From: Pararobbsia silviterrae
Lineage (GTDB): Bacteria; Pseudomonadota; Gammaproteobacteria; Burkholderiales; Burkholderiaceae
Reading direction: 5' to 3'
Assembly: GCF_003628125.1 (NCBI RefSeq)
Contig: NZ_RBZU01000012.1
Location: 124,001 to 188,000, forward strand
DNA: 64,000 nucleotides
This document shows, one piece after another, positions 26,533 through 35,636 of the stretch. Both the position numbers and the translations under genes were made by a program. The notes beneath the pieces are model-generated. The model was not told the DNA's origin. It ran no database searches and saw only the letters and a list, made by a program, of their open reading frames with translations. Position 1 is the first letter of the stretch. Every line of letters starts with the position of its first letter.

Positions 26533-27060
26533 ATGAAGAAGGCGTCGCGCGGTCTGCGCGGCGCGGCGGTCAAGGCATGGGCGTGTGCGGCGATCGCACT
26601 GGGCGGATCGAGCGTGGCGGGGTCGGCCCAGGCGGCGGACTGGTGCGGTGGGGGGCTCTGGCTCGACGGCATGGTGGCCGCGTATCACATCAATCCGAAG
26701 GAACACTTCAACGATTTCAATCCGGGTCTCGGGCTCGAGTGCTGGGTCAACAATAATTGGGCGGTCACGGGCGGGGAGTTCCGCAATTCGCTCGATCGAC
26801 CGTCGTGGTACGGCGGTGGTATATGGTCGCCGGATCTGCTGACCTGGGGGTATGCCCGCATCGCCGTGATGGGCGGGATCATTTCGGGCTACAACTACGG
26901 GAACTGGGGATTGGGCCGCAATCATACGATCGGCCCCGTCGTCGCGCCGATTCTGATGACGCATTACGGCAAGGTCGGCATCAACTTCATCCTGGTCCCG
27001 CCGATTCATTCGGATAATTTGCCGGCCACGGTGGGGTTTATGTTGAGGTATCGGTTTTAA
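26533..27060 (+). CDS. Small outer-membrane beta-barrel-like protein
   Basis: 175 residues. A signal peptide ends at SAQAAD (~residue 33). The mature ~140 residues alternate hydrophobic and polar residues with many Gly, Trp and Tyr (WYGGGIWSPDLLTWGYARIAVMGG) and end in LRYRF, the terminal Phe typical of proteins inserted by the Bam machinery. Size and the GPVVAPILMTHYGKVGINFILVPP stretch recall 8-strand barrels of the PagP type, but I could not confirm PagP catalytic residues. A GTG at 26524 is an alternative start. It begins 55 bases after the TPR gene and is probably the last gene of the cellulose operon. Confidence 0.7.
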   Translation: MKKASRGLRGAAVKAWACAAIALGGSSVAGSAQAADWCGGGLWLDGMVAAYHINPKEHFNDFNPGLGLECWVNNNWAVTGGEFRNSLDRPSWYGGGIWSPDLLTWGYARIAVMGGIISGYNYGNWGLGRNHTIGPVVAPILMTHYGKVGINFILVPPIHSDNLPATVGFMLRYRF

Positions 27061-27263
27061 GGGCGGGCTGATGTGCCCTGGTTTTCCGGTCCGTTTCCGA
27101 TGTTCGTCGGCGACCGTTAAACGCCCGGGGTTTTCCCTTGCACCACCCTCTGTCGGGCGAAGACGGCGGCCGAGACGGATCCTGGCATTCAAAGCGCCGG
27201 CCGACATATTGCCTGCCGTGTCGCAGTGACCGCCTGAATCCGCCTCACGGGTCCGCGCGAGGA

Positions 27264-28976
27264 TTAGCGAGAATCCGAACTACGATGGGCCGCGTGGCGG
27301 CCCGCAATTCTGCCGAACGTCAGCGCGGGTCCGAGCGTGATGCCCGGCGCCGGATATTCGCCGCCCATCACGCTCTGCATGTCGTTGCCCGCGGCGTAGA
27401 GGCCCGGTATGGGTTGCCCGCTCGCGTCGAGCGCTTGCGCGTGCTCGTTGCAACGGATACCGCATGCCGTGCCGATATCGCCGGCATAGACCTTCACCGC
27501 GTAGAACGGTCCCTGCCGCAAGGGCCCCAGGCAGGCGTTCGGCTTCTGGCCCGGATCGCCGAGATAGCGGTTGTAGGCCGTGCTGCCCTTGCCGAACTCG
27601 AGATCCTCGTTCGCCTCCGCATACCGGTTGAAGCGGTCGACGGAGTCGGCGAGCCCCTTCGCATCGATACCGAGTTGCGCGGCGAGCCCATCGAGCGTGT
27701 CGGCACGATAGAGGTAACCCGCACGGATCAGATGTTCGCGCGGCCGGCCGCCCGGCAGTGCGAGACCCAGACCCCAGCGCTCCATGAACGGGCTGTCGCA
27801 GACGAGGAACGCCGGCACGGTCGGCACCGTCTGATGCGAGCGATACATGCCGAGCACGAACTCGTGATACGACGACGACTCGTTGACGAAGCGCCGGCCC
27901 GCCGCATTCACGGCCATCAAGCCCGGCTTCGCACGGTCCCAGACGAGATGGGGATAGCGCACCTGCGTGCCGTCCGCGCGTTCGAGAATCGACACGGGAG
28001 CCCAGAACGCCGGCGACACGTGATCGGTGCCGATCGTCGCACCGGCCGCGCACGCGATGTCGATGCCTTCGCCCACATTCGTTTTGGGGAACATCGACCA
28101 GGGACCGGTCGGCTCCGGGTAGAGCTGCTTGCGCAGCTTCTCGCTCCACGCGAAACCACCGGTCGCGACGACCACGCCGCGCTTCGCGCGGATGCGCACC
28201 ACGCGGCCCGCGCGTTCGATCTGGGCCCCCGTGACTTGCCCGTCACTCGTGACAAGCGATTTGAGGCTCGCGTTGAGCCAGTAGTCGATGCGCCGGTCGA
28301 GCAATGTCTTGAACAAGCGTGCCGCGAGCGCATTGCCGAGCACGAGTCGCGTGCCGCGGTGATAGCCGCGCAGACGGTCCGAGAAGAAACGCAACACGAG
28401 CTTCATGCTGGCCTTCCACGACGCAAACGTGCGCATGGCCGCGAGCAAATGATTCGCGTCGGTCATCGTGATCATCATGCCGCCGAGCACCATGAATTCA
28501 GGCAGCGGATCGCGCAGTTCGCGGAAATGCTTGCCGAGCAGGCGGCCGTCGAACATCAGCGGATCCATCGAGCGGCCGCCGAGCGCCGCGCCTTCGCGGT
28601 CGGGATGGTAATCGGGCGAATACGCGCGCGCGGCGAGCTTGACCTCCGAGTGCTTGTCGAGAAACTCCACGGCCTCGGCGCACGCATTGAGATAGGCGCG
28701 CTGCATGTCCTCGGGCGCGGCATTGCCGACCGTGTTCTGCATATACGTCCAGACCTTCTCGAACGTATCGGGGTGTCCCACGCGCGCGCTCTGCGAATTG
28801 AGCGGCGCCCAGACGGCGCCGCCGGACACCGCGGTCGCGCCGCCGATCCGGTCCGTCTTTTCGAGGACGAGCACCGAGCTGCCCTCGATCTGCGCGGTGA
28901 TCGCCGCGGCCATGCCGCCGGCGCCGGCGCCGATCACGAGGACGTCGACTTCATGGTCCCATTGCGTCGCTGTCAT
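27264..28976 (-). CDS. FAD-dependent dehydrogenase, fumarate reductase/KstD-like
   Basis: 570 residues. The N-terminal dinucleotide-binding motif is VIGAGAGGMAAAI (residues 14-26), followed by a Glu that binds ribose (LVLEKTDRIGGATAVSGG). The C-terminal FAD motif is GLYAAGNDMQSVMGGEYPAPGITLGPALTFGRIAGRHAA. This matches the FAD-binding-2 superfamily that includes 3-ketosteroid-delta1-dehydrogenase and flavocytochrome fumarate reductases. It is the last gene of the long minus-strand operon and its ATG overlaps the stop of a truncated dehydrogenase gene. The substrate is unknown; a steroid- or terpenoid-like ring ketone is possible given the adjacent dehydrogenases, but that is inference. Confidence 0.85.
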   Translation of the reverse strand: MTATQWDHEVDVLVIGAGAGGMAAAITAQIEGSSVLVLEKTDRIGGATAVSGGAVWAPLNSQSARVGHPDTFEKVWTYMQNTVGNAAPEDMQRAYLNACAEAVEFLDKHSEVKLAARAYSPDYHPDREGAALGGRSMDPLMFDGRLLGKHFRELRDPLPEFMVLGGMMITMTDANHLLAAMRTFASWKASMKLVLRFFSDRLRGYHRGTRLVLGNALAARLFKTLLDRRIDYWLNASLKSLVTSDGQVTGAQIERAGRVVRIRAKRGVVVATGGFAWSEKLRKQLYPEPTGPWSMFPKTNVGEGIDIACAAGATIGTDHVSPAFWAPVSILERADGTQVRYPHLVWDRAKPGLMAVNAAGRRFVNESSSYHEFVLGMYRSHQTVPTVPAFLVCDSPFMERWGLGLALPGGRPREHLIRAGYLYRADTLDGLAAQLGIDAKGLADSVDRFNRYAEANEDLEFGKGSTAYNRYLGDPGQKPNACLGPLRQGPFYAVKVYAGDIGTACGIRCNEHAQALDASGQPIPGLYAAGNDMQSVMGGEYPAPGITLGPALTFGRIAGRHAAHRSSDSR

Positions 28977-29131
28977 GACACGGTCCCTCCGAGCGACTTG
29001 CCGCCGTCGATGAACACCACTTGGCCCGTGATGAAACCCATCAATCCATCTCGCGCGAGACGCTCGACCGTCGCCAGCCCCATGCCACTCGCGCCGCGCG
29101 TAACGAGCGCGACCGCTTGATTTGTACTCAT
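28973..29131 (-). pseudogene. Internally deleted short-chain dehydrogenase remnant
   Basis: A 52-codon frame joins the N-terminus of an SDR (ALVTRGASGMGLATVERLARDG, the degenerate cofactor motif) directly to the usual C-terminus (GQVVFIDGGKSLGGTVS). The ~190 residues between them, with the catalytic Ser-Tyr-Lys, are missing and the reading frame is kept. The stop still overlaps the flavoprotein ATG (ATGA), so the remnant may survive as a coupling leader for that gene. It cannot be an active dehydrogenase. Confidence 0.8.
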
Positions 29132-29206
29132 TGTTTCCTCTATGACGCGCAGGGCCTGTGTCCGCCCGGTGAAGGCGAAGTGAGGCCCGCGCAATCGGAC
29201 TTGAAC

Positions 29207-29959
29207 TCAGGCCGCCAGAAAACCGCCGTCCACGGGCAGCACCACGCCATTGACATAGCTCGCCATCTCGGAGGCGAGGAACACGATCGGCCCGACGATC
29301 TCTTCGGGTTTGCCGCCGCGCTTGGCCAGGACCCGGTTCATGTACCAGTCGGTGCCGCCCGGCGTTTGCAACTGGTGCGTGACGAGCTCGGTCAGCATGA
29401 GCCCCGGCGCGACCGCGTTCACGCGCACGCCGTACGGCGCCAGATCGCGCGCGAGGACCTGCGTGAGCGAGCGCACCGCGCCCTTCGATGCGACATAGCC
29501 CGCGGTCGAGGGGCCGGCCACGTATGCGACGATCGACGACAGATTGACCACACAGCCCTTGCTTTGCTTGAGCGCCGGCACGAAGGCATGCGTGACGTTG
29601 AACAGGCCTTGCAGATTGACCTCGATGACGCGGTCCCAGACCTCGGCCGCGTTGTCGTCGTCGATGCGCGCCTTGCCCGTGATGCCCGCGTTGTTCACGA
29701 GGACGTCGATCGGTCCGAGACGTTCGGTCAGCGATTGCGCGAGCTGTTGCGTGGCCTTGCGGTCGGTCACGTCGAGTGTTTCGGCCCAGGCCTCGCCGCC
29801 GTCGGCGCGAATCGCGTCGGCCACGGCCTGTGCTTCTTCGCGGCGCACGTCGAGCACGATGACGCGCGCGCCTTCGCTCGCGAAGCCGCGCGCCGTCGCC
29901 GCCCCCAAGCCGCCGCCGCCGCCCGTCACGAGGACCAGCTTGTTCTCTGCCAATTTCAT
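29207..29959 (-). CDS. Short-chain dehydrogenase/reductase
   Basis: 250 residues, classical SDR. The cofactor motif TGGGGGLG is at residues 12-19, NNAG follows near 90, and the catalytic Ser (VNLSSIVA) and YVASK pair lie between ~135 and 160. An Asp after the second strand (VLDVRR) suggests NAD preference. The start MKLAENK fits the family; 13 upstream codons are in frame but unlike SDRs. It begins one base after the livF stop, so it belongs to the transporter operon. Substrate not deducible; a 3-oxoacyl-ACP-reductase-like alcohol/ketone step is usual. Confidence 0.88.
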   Translation of the reverse strand: MKLAENKLVLVTGGGGGLGAATARGFASEGARVIVLDVRREEAQAVADAIRADGGEAWAETLDVTDRKATQQLAQSLTERLGPIDVLVNNAGITGKARIDDDNAAEVWDRVIEVNLQGLFNVTHAFVPALKQSKGCVVNLSSIVAYVAGPSTAGYVASKGAVRSLTQVLARDLAPYGVRVNAVAPGLMLTELVTHQLQTPGGTDWYMNRVLAKRGGKPEEIVGPIVFLASEMASYVNGVVLPVDGGFLAA

Positions 29960-29960
29960 G

Positions 29961-30770
29961 TCATACCCCGAGGTAAGCCCGGCGCACCGCCGGGTCATTC
30001 AAGAGATCCTTCGATGCACCGTGGAGATTCATCTCCCCGTTCTCAAGGATGTAGGCGTAGGTCGAGACACGCAGCGCGAGTCTCACGTCCTGTTCGACCA
30101 CGAGGATCGTGAGACCTTGTTCGCGATTGAGGCGCTGGATGATCTCGAAGATCTGTTCGACGAGCAGCGGCGAGAGGCCCATCGACGGCTCGTCGAGCAG
30201 GATCATGCGGGGCCGCGCCATCAACGCGCGGCCGATCGCGAGCATCTGCTGTTCGCCGCCCGAGAGCGTGGAGGCGCGTTGCTCGCTGCGCTCCTTGAGC
30301 CGCGGAAACATCGTGTAGACGCGCTCGAAGTCGTCGGCAATCTCCTTGCGCGCCGACTTGCGCAGGAACGCTCCGAGTTCGAGGTTCTCCCGCACGCTCA
30401 TGTCCTTGAAGACCTCGCGGCCTTCGGGCACCTGCACGAGGCCGCGCCGCACGATGTCGTCGGACGGGGCGCGGCTGATGAGCTCGCCGTCGAAACGGAT
30501 CTCGCCCGCCGACGGCTCGATGAGATGCGAGATCGCGTTGAGCGTCGTGCTCTTGCCCGCGCCGTTGCTGCCGAGCAGCGCGACGATTTCGCCGCGCGGG
30601 ACTTGCAGCGACACGTTCTGCAGGGCCTGGATCGCGCCGTACGACGCACTCACGTTGCGGACGTCGAGCATCAGGTCCGTGCCCGGGGACGCGGCGCTCC
30701 GGTCGCTGCGCATCGGATCGGCGGCCGCTGAAGCGGTCATTGAAGGACTCACGGTGGTGGTCGCGGTCAT
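29961..30770 (-). CDS. livF: LivF-type ABC transporter ATP-binding protein
   Basis: 269 residues. Walker A GSNGAGKST is at 67-75, the signature STLSGGEQQMLAIGRAL, and Walker B MILLDEPSMGLSPLLVEQIF. The C-terminal AYILENGEMNLHGASKDLL is typical of LivF. About 33 extra N-terminal residues precede the usual start; an internal ATG at 30671 would give the standard form. However, the ATG at 30770 overlaps the livG stop (ATGA), favouring the longer one. It works with LivG, LivM, LivH and LivJ as a branched-chain-amino-acid-type importer. The real substrate is probably a catabolic substrate such as a carboxylic acid, by context. Confidence 0.9.
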   Translation of the reverse strand: MTATTTVSPSMTASAAADPMRSDRSAASPGTDLMLDVRNVSASYGAIQALQNVSLQVPRGEIVALLGSNGAGKSTTLNAISHLIEPSAGEIRFDGELISRAPSDDIVRRGLVQVPEGREVFKDMSVRENLELGAFLRKSARKEIADDFERVYTMFPRLKERSEQRASTLSGGEQQMLAIGRALMARPRMILLDEPSMGLSPLLVEQIFEIIQRLNREQGLTILVVEQDVRLALRVSTYAYILENGEMNLHGASKDLLNDPAVRRAYLGV

Positions 30771-31528
30771 TGCGCGGCTCCCTTGCCCAGATAGGCTTCG
30801 ATCACGCGCGCGTCGCTGGCGACTTCGGCGGGCGTGCCTTCGGCGATCTTCTGGCCGAACGACATGACGGTGATGCGGTTCGAGATCGACATGACGAGCT
30901 GCATGACGTGTTCGACGAGCAACACGGTGATGCCGTCGCGCGTCGTCAGTTCCTTGAGCAACCGGTCGAGGTTCTCGATGTCGCGATTGCGCAGCCCTGC
31001 CGCGGGTTCGTCGAGCAGCAGCAAACGGGGCTTGAGCGCGAGGGCGCGTGCGAGTTCGAGCAGCTTCTGGTGACCGAAGTCGAGTTCGCGCGCCGTCGTG
31101 TTACGGTCGTGCGTGAGGCCGACGCGTTCGATGAGGCTGTCGACGAGGTCGCGCGTTTCGGCGTTCGGACGCCGCAGCAAACGCCCGAGCGTGCCGGCGC
31201 TGTGCGGATAGCAGCCGAGCAGCACGTTTTCGTAGACGCTTAACTGACCGAACAACTCGAGGTTCTGGAACGTGCGCGCGACGCCGAACCGCGCCATATG
31301 GCTGGCGGGCGCGTGCGACACGTCCTGGCCGTCGAGCACGATGCGCCCGGCCGTGGGTTGGTAGTAGCGCGAGATGCAGTTGAACGTCGTCGACTTGCCG
31401 GCGCCATTCGGTCCGATCAGCGCATGGATCGTGCCGCGCTGGACTTCGAACGACAGGTCGTTGACCGCGGTCAGACCGCCGAAGCGCACCGTGATGTTCT
31501 GAACATTGAGAAAAGGTGCGGCGCTCAT
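30767..31528 (-). CDS. livG: LivG-type ABC transporter ATP-binding protein
   Basis: 253 residues. Walker [10 protein letters not shown] is at 39-47, Walker [12 protein letters not shown], and the switch region [18 protein letters not shown]. The signature segment reads [18 protein letters not shown] rather than the common LSYGxQ form, a modest deviation. The start overlaps the livM stop and the end overlaps livF. It pairs with LivF under the two permeases. Confidence 0.9.
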   Translation of the reverse strand: MSAAPFLNVQNITVRFGGLTAVNDLSFEVQRGTIHALIGPNGAGKSTTFNCISRYYQPTAGRIVLDGQDVSHAPASHMARFGVARTFQNLELFGQLSVYENVLLGCYPHSAGTLGRLLRRPNAETRDLVDSLIERVGLTHDRNTTARELDFGHQKLLELARALALKPRLLLLDEPAAGLRNRDIENLDRLLKELTTRDGITVLLVEHVMQLVMSISNRITVMSFGQKIAEGTPAEVASDARVIEAYLGKGAAQ

Positions 31529-32505
31529 ACGTGGTCCTCCTTCGCGGCGCCGCCGCCGAGCCCCTGTTGTGCCGCCGCGCGCGCGACACGGCGCTTGCGT
31601 TCGGCGAACAGGCCGTTGGGCTTGAACATCATGAATCCCATCAGGATCAGACCGTAGATCACTTCCTGGACCGAGGGCGCCTCGCGCAGCAGCTCCGACA
31701 ACACGCCGAAGGTGATCGCGCCGGCGACCGCGCCGCGAACCGAGCCGATGCCGCCGACGACGACCATCGTCAGCACGAGGATCGTCGTCTGGAAACCGAG
31801 GCTTTCGGGGTTGATGTACGAGACGAACAGCGTATACATGCCGCCCGCGATGCCGGCGAACGCCCCCGAGATCGCAAACGCCGATTGCTTCATCGCGCGT
31901 GCGTTGATGCCCATCGCCGTCGCGGCCACATCGCTTTCGCGCACGGCGCGCAGCGCCGAGCCGAACTGCGAGCGCGAGAGCGCCGCGGTCAGCCACAACA
32001 TGAGCGCCGCCAGAATCACGACGAACGGGTAGGCCTGCAGGTCGTTCGTGAGCTTGAGCCCGAAGAAGACCGCCGGCGACAGACGCATGCCGTTGGAGCC
32101 GCCGGTGACGTCGTTCCAGTTGAGGAAGACCCATTGCATGGCTTCGCCGAACGCGAAGGTCGCGAGCGCGAGATAGATGTCGCGCATGCGCAGCGCGAGA
32201 AAGCCGATCACGTAGCCGATGACCGCCGACAGCAGGCCGCCCGCGAGAATCGACACGACAAACGGCGGATGCCATGCCGCGTTGACGATGCCCGCGGTAT
32301 AGATGCCGATGCCGTAGAACGCGGTGTGCGACAACGCGAACTGACCCGCCTCGCCGATGACCATGTGCATGCCGAGCGCGAGCACGACGAACACCATGAG
32401 CAGATTCACGACATACAGTACATAGCCCGTGACCGTGAACGGCAACGCGCAGAGTACGACAAGCGCCGCAAGCAATGCGACGCGGTTGAACGTGGCGTTT
32501 TTCAT
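31525..32505 (-). CDS. livM: LivM-type ABC transporter permease
   Basis: 326 residues, inner membrane, BPD_transp_2 family, with about eight to ten hydrophobic spans. Family segments are GQFALSHTAFYGIGIYTAGI near residue 55, the central LRMRDIYLALATFAFGEA, and VVVGGIGSVRGAVAGAITFGVL near the end, the loop that contacts the ATPase. The C-terminus is a short basic tail. Both ends overlap neighbours by ATGA, so livH-livM-livG-livF form one coupled block. Confidence 0.9.
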   Translation of the reverse strand: MKNATFNRVALLAALVVLCALPFTVTGYVLYVVNLLMVFVVLALGMHMVIGEAGQFALSHTAFYGIGIYTAGIVNAAWHPPFVVSILAGGLLSAVIGYVIGFLALRMRDIYLALATFAFGEAMQWVFLNWNDVTGGSNGMRLSPAVFFGLKLTNDLQAYPFVVILAALMLWLTAALSRSQFGSALRAVRESDVAATAMGINARAMKQSAFAISGAFAGIAGGMYTLFVSYINPESLGFQTTILVLTMVVVGGIGSVRGAVAGAITFGVLSELLREAPSVQEVIYGLILMGFMMFKPNGLFAERKRRVARAAAQQGLGGGAAKEDHV

Positions 32506-33401
32506 ACCTTCTTCACCTGTACCTTGCCGCCGAGCAGACCTTGCGGGCGCACGATCAGCGTGACCAGGATCGCGAGGAACGGCGCGACGACGATCGCGTT
32601 CGTCGAGACGAACAGGCCCACGAGGTTCTCGACGATGCCGATCAGCAGGCCGCCGAGCACCGCGCCCGGCAGACTCGTGAAACCGCCGACGATGGCCGCT
32701 GCGTACGCGAGGATCGCGATATGGGCGATGTCGGGCGTCACGAGCACCTTGGGCATGATCAGCAGTGCCGCGATCGCCGAAATAAGGCCCGACATCGCCC
32801 AGACCATCATGCGGATGCGCGACAGCCGGATGCCGACGATCTGCGCGGCACGCGGGTTCATGCCGACCGCGCGCATCGCCTTGCCGATCCGCGTATGCGT
32901 GAACATGAGGTAGATCAGCACCATGACGACCATGGCCGCGACGAAGATCGCGATGTCGAGTCGGCTCACGACGGCGTCGCCGATCTGCACGGGGTCGCTC
33001 GAAATGAGCGCGGGCAGGGAGCGCGGCGTATCGCCGAGGCCCGTCAGGCTGACCAGACCCTTGAGCGCGTAGGCGAGGCCCAGCGTCGCGATGACGAACT
33101 GGACACCGACGCCTCGTGCGCGCGTGACGCGTTCCATGACCACGCGCTGAAACACCGCCGCGAGCGCGGTGATCGCGACGAGCGTCAGCGGGATCACGGC
33201 GGCATAGCTCAGATGCGCCGCAAGCAACAGCAGGGCGACATAGCCGCCCGCCATGAAAATTTCGCCCTGTGCGAAGTTCGGCACATCGGTGGTCTTGAAT
33301 ACCGCGACGATCGCGAGGGCGAGCAGCGCATAGACGCTGCCCGTCGAGAGCCCCGACAGCACGCCTTGCTGCAGGAACAACCAGATATCACTGAGGCTCA
33401 T
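32502..33401 (-). CDS. livH: LivH-type ABC transporter permease
   Basis: 299 residues from MSLSDIW. Hydrophobic spans throughout, with GLSTGSVYALLALAIVAVFKTTDVPNFAQGE near the start and AAAIVGGFTSLPGAVLGGLLIGIVENL near the end, both diagnostic of LivH. An upstream in-frame extension to 33515 runs through the hairpin region and is rejected as the start. It is separated from livJ by 122 bases that contain a long perfect hairpin, which may set a lower level for the permeases than for the binding protein. Confidence 0.9.
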   Translation of the reverse strand: MSLSDIWLFLQQGVLSGLSTGSVYALLALAIVAVFKTTDVPNFAQGEIFMAGGYVALLLLAAHLSYAAVIPLTLVAITALAAVFQRVVMERVTRARGVGVQFVIATLGLAYALKGLVSLTGLGDTPRSLPALISSDPVQIGDAVVSRLDIAIFVAAMVVMVLIYLMFTHTRIGKAMRAVGMNPRAAQIVGIRLSRIRMMVWAMSGLISAIAALLIMPKVLVTPDIAHIAILAYAAAIVGGFTSLPGAVLGGLLIGIVENLVGLFVSTNAIVVAPFLAILVTLIVRPQGLLGGKVQVKKV

Positions 33402-33429
33402 GTCAGTCTTCCACTGCGCTCGCGAACGA

Positions 33430-33510
33430 CATGCCGCGAGGCATGAAACAAGCCGGTAGGCGCCCTCGGCCACGTGTCGCGTCTGATAACGCGACACGTG
33501 GCCGAGGGCG
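33430..33510 (-). other. Intercistronic hairpins between livJ and livH
   Basis: Positions 33461-33482 and 33489-33510 are perfect 22-base inverted repeats with a 6-base loop. A smaller stem, CATGCC-GCGA-GGCATG, lies at 33430-33445. No T-run follows, so a partial terminator, processing site or RNA-stability element for the livJ message is more likely than a full stop. Confidence 0.8.
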
Positions 33511-33523
33511 GGCATCCACTTCT

Positions 33524-34729
33524 TTACTTCGTGTAGGTCCAGGCACTCGTATAGGTGCCCGGCACACGCGTCTGGGTCGTGCCGTCGAACTTCATGTAGA
33601 TCGCCGACTTCTGACCCGCGTGATCGGTCGGGGTGAAGACGATCGGGCCCGCGGTGATGCCGGTGTCGAGGTTCGTGTGAGCGAGTGCGTCGGCCACCTT
33701 TTCGCGCGTCAGATCGGGGCCGACTGCCTTGAGCGCATTGACGATGACCATCGCCGGCGTGATGCCTTCAGGCATATAGGTCGTCGGGTGGCCCGGCTGC
33801 GACGCGAGGTCGGGGTAGGTGGCCTTGTACATGTCGTAGACCCACTTGAGCTTGTCGCCGCCCGGCACGTCGGACAGCAGGCCCTGGGTGTAGACGTTCG
33901 CGAACGCGGCCGGGTCGCCGACGTTCGCGGCGAGCTGCTTCGTGTCGGCCGTGCCGTTGACGCTGATGATGATCGGCTTGTTGAAGCCCAGTTCATGCGC
34001 CTTCTTGATGAAGAGGCTCGTCGGGCGATCGTAGACGGCGAGCACGAGCACATCGGGGTTCGCCGCGCGGATCTTGAGCATCGGCGCCGTGACGTCGGTC
34101 AGCGTCGGGTTGATCGACTGCACGTCGAGCGTGGCGCCGTTCTTCTTCGCCTGGAATTGCGCGGCTTCGAGGTTCCACGAACCGTAGGCGTCGTCGTGGT
34201 TGATGTAGCCGATCTTCTTGGCCTTCAGGTGTTCGGTCGCGAATTGCACGATCGAGCCGCCCACGGCGTACTGCGAGATCGACAGCGCGCCGAAGATGTA
34301 CTTCGACGGCGGATAGAGCGCGCCGTCGCCCGAGGCGGCCTGCATGACGAGCGGCACCTGCGCGCGATCGATGTAGTCGCGCGCGCCGACGACGGCCGAC
34401 GAGCATCCGCCGCCGTTGAGCATGAAGACCTGATCCTGTTCGACGAGCTTCTTGACCGCGGCCAGCAAATCGTTCGCGTTGCAGCGGTCGTCCTCGATCA
34501 CGAGTTCGATCTTGCGGCCGTTGATGCCGCCTTCCTTGTTGATCTTGTCGTAGTACATCTTCGCCGCGTTGATGACGTCGAAGCCGTAGGCCATCGAGTT
34601 GCCCGACAGCGGTCCGAACATGCCGATCTTGATGGTCTTGTCCGTCAAGCCCGGCTCGCTGTGCGCGCTCGCGCTGAGGACGACGGCAGCGGTGGCCAGC
34701 GTCGCGGCGAATACCTGTTTGATTCTCAT
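33524..34729 (-). CDS. livJ: LivJ-type periplasmic substrate-binding protein
   Basis: 401 residues of the type-I periplasmic binding fold used by branched-chain-amino-acid-type importers. The signal peptide is residues ~1-24 (SASAHSEPG). The mature start TIKIGMFGPLSGNSMAYGFDVINAAKMYYDKIN is the usual binding-lobe start, and YINHDDAYGSWNLEA and PDVLVLAVYDRPTS follow. It follows the SDR gene by 58 bases and precedes the hairpins and livH. Substrate not deducible from sequence; the operon's oxidoreductases suggest a carbon source rather than an amino acid. Confidence 0.92.
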   Translation of the reverse strand: MRIKQVFAATLATAAVVLSASAHSEPGLTDKTIKIGMFGPLSGNSMAYGFDVINAAKMYYDKINKEGGINGRKIELVIEDDRCNANDLLAAVKKLVEQDQVFMLNGGGCSSAVVGARDYIDRAQVPLVMQAASGDGALYPPSKYIFGALSISQYAVGGSIVQFATEHLKAKKIGYINHDDAYGSWNLEAAQFQAKKNGATLDVQSINPTLTDVTAPMLKIRAANPDVLVLAVYDRPTSLFIKKAHELGFNKPIIISVNGTADTKQLAANVGDPAAFANVYTQGLLSDVPGGDKLKWVYDMYKATYPDLASQPGHPTTYMPEGITPAMVIVNALKAVGPDLTREKVADALAHTNLDTGITAGPIVFTPTDHAGQKSAIYMKFDGTTQTRVPGTYTSAWTYTK

Positions 34730-34787
34730 GCGGGTCTCCTAGTGAATCGATTTGTTTGATATAGGCGATTGACGATGGCGAATTGCC

Positions 34788-35636
34788 TCAGGCCACGGAC
34801 GACGCCTCGGCGTCCTGTTTCTCGAAACCCGGGCGCGGGATCAGTCCGAGCCAGGCCTGTGTCAGCGCCCCGTCGACGAGAATTTCCTGCCCGCTGATGT
34901 AGTCGGCGCGTTCGCTCGCGAGGAACAGCACGGCGCCGGCGATGTCCTCGGGCGTGCTGATGCGGCGCGCGGGCACGATTTGCTCGCGGCGCTCGCGGAC
35001 GTCGGGATTGGCGTAGATGCCTTCGCTCATCGGCGTGCGGATCATCGCGGGACTGACGACGTTGCTGCGCACGCCTTGCGCGCCGAGTTCGACGGCGAGC
35101 TGGCGCGACAGCATCATCACGCCGGCCTTGCTTACGCTGTAGGCGCCGCCGTAGGGCTGCGGAACGCTCGCCGAGATCGAGGCGATATGCACCATCGAGC
35201 CGCCGCCGGCCGCGACCATTTGACGCCCGAACACTTGGGAGCACAGCAGATAACCCGACAGATTGACCGCCAGCAGCCGATTCCACTTGTCGAGCGAGAT
35301 ATCGAGCAGGGCGTCGGCGAAGAGCACGCCAGCGTTGTTCACGAGCAGCGTGACCGATCCGAACGCCGCCTCGATCTGCGTGGCTGCCTGAAGAATGCTG
35401 TCCGCTTGCGTTACGTCGCAGGCCAGCGACATGACATCGGCACCCGTTTTCGCGATTGCGTCCGCGACGCCTTTGACGTTATCCAGATCGCGATCGAGCA
35501 ATGCCACGCGCGCACCGGCTTCAGCGAGTTGGCGCGCGACCTCGGCACCGATGCCGCCGCCGGCGCCCGTGACTGCGCAGACGCGCCCTTTGAGTCCGAG
35601 CCAGTCGCGGTTCGATGCGGCGCCTGCGTGCTTCAT
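34788..35636 (-). CDS. Short-chain dehydrogenase/reductase, first gene of the liv operon
   Basis: 282 residues from MKHAGAASN. TGAGGGIG lies at 23-30, LLDRDLDN follows strand 2 (NAD-type Asp), NNAG is near 100, and the catalytic Ser is in HIASISAS with YSVSK after it. The C-terminal GQEILVDGALTQAWLGLIP is a little longer than usual. The in-frame upstream extension covers the promoter region and is rejected. It is the first gene of the minus-strand operon, divergent from the GntR regulator over a 159-bp gap. Confidence 0.88.
   Translation of the reverse strand: MKHAGAASNRDWLGLKGRVCAVTGAGGGIGAEVARQLAEAGARVALLDRDLDNVKGVADAIAKTGADVMSLACDVTQADSILQAATQIEAAFGSVTLLVNNAGVLFADALLDISLDKWNRLLAVNLSGYLLCSQVFGRQMVAAGGGSMVHIASISASVPQPYGGAYSVSKAGVMMLSRQLAVELGAQGVRSNVVSPAMIRTPMSEGIYANPDVRERREQIVPARRISTPEDIAGAVLFLASERADYISGQEILVDGALTQAWLGLIPRPGFEKQDAEASSVA

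Noticed and set aside
27060-27085. AGGGC/GCCCT stem followed by TTTT after the cellulose operon as terminator
   Set aside because: The stem is only 5 bp with a 10-base loop, too weak to call, although its place would be right.
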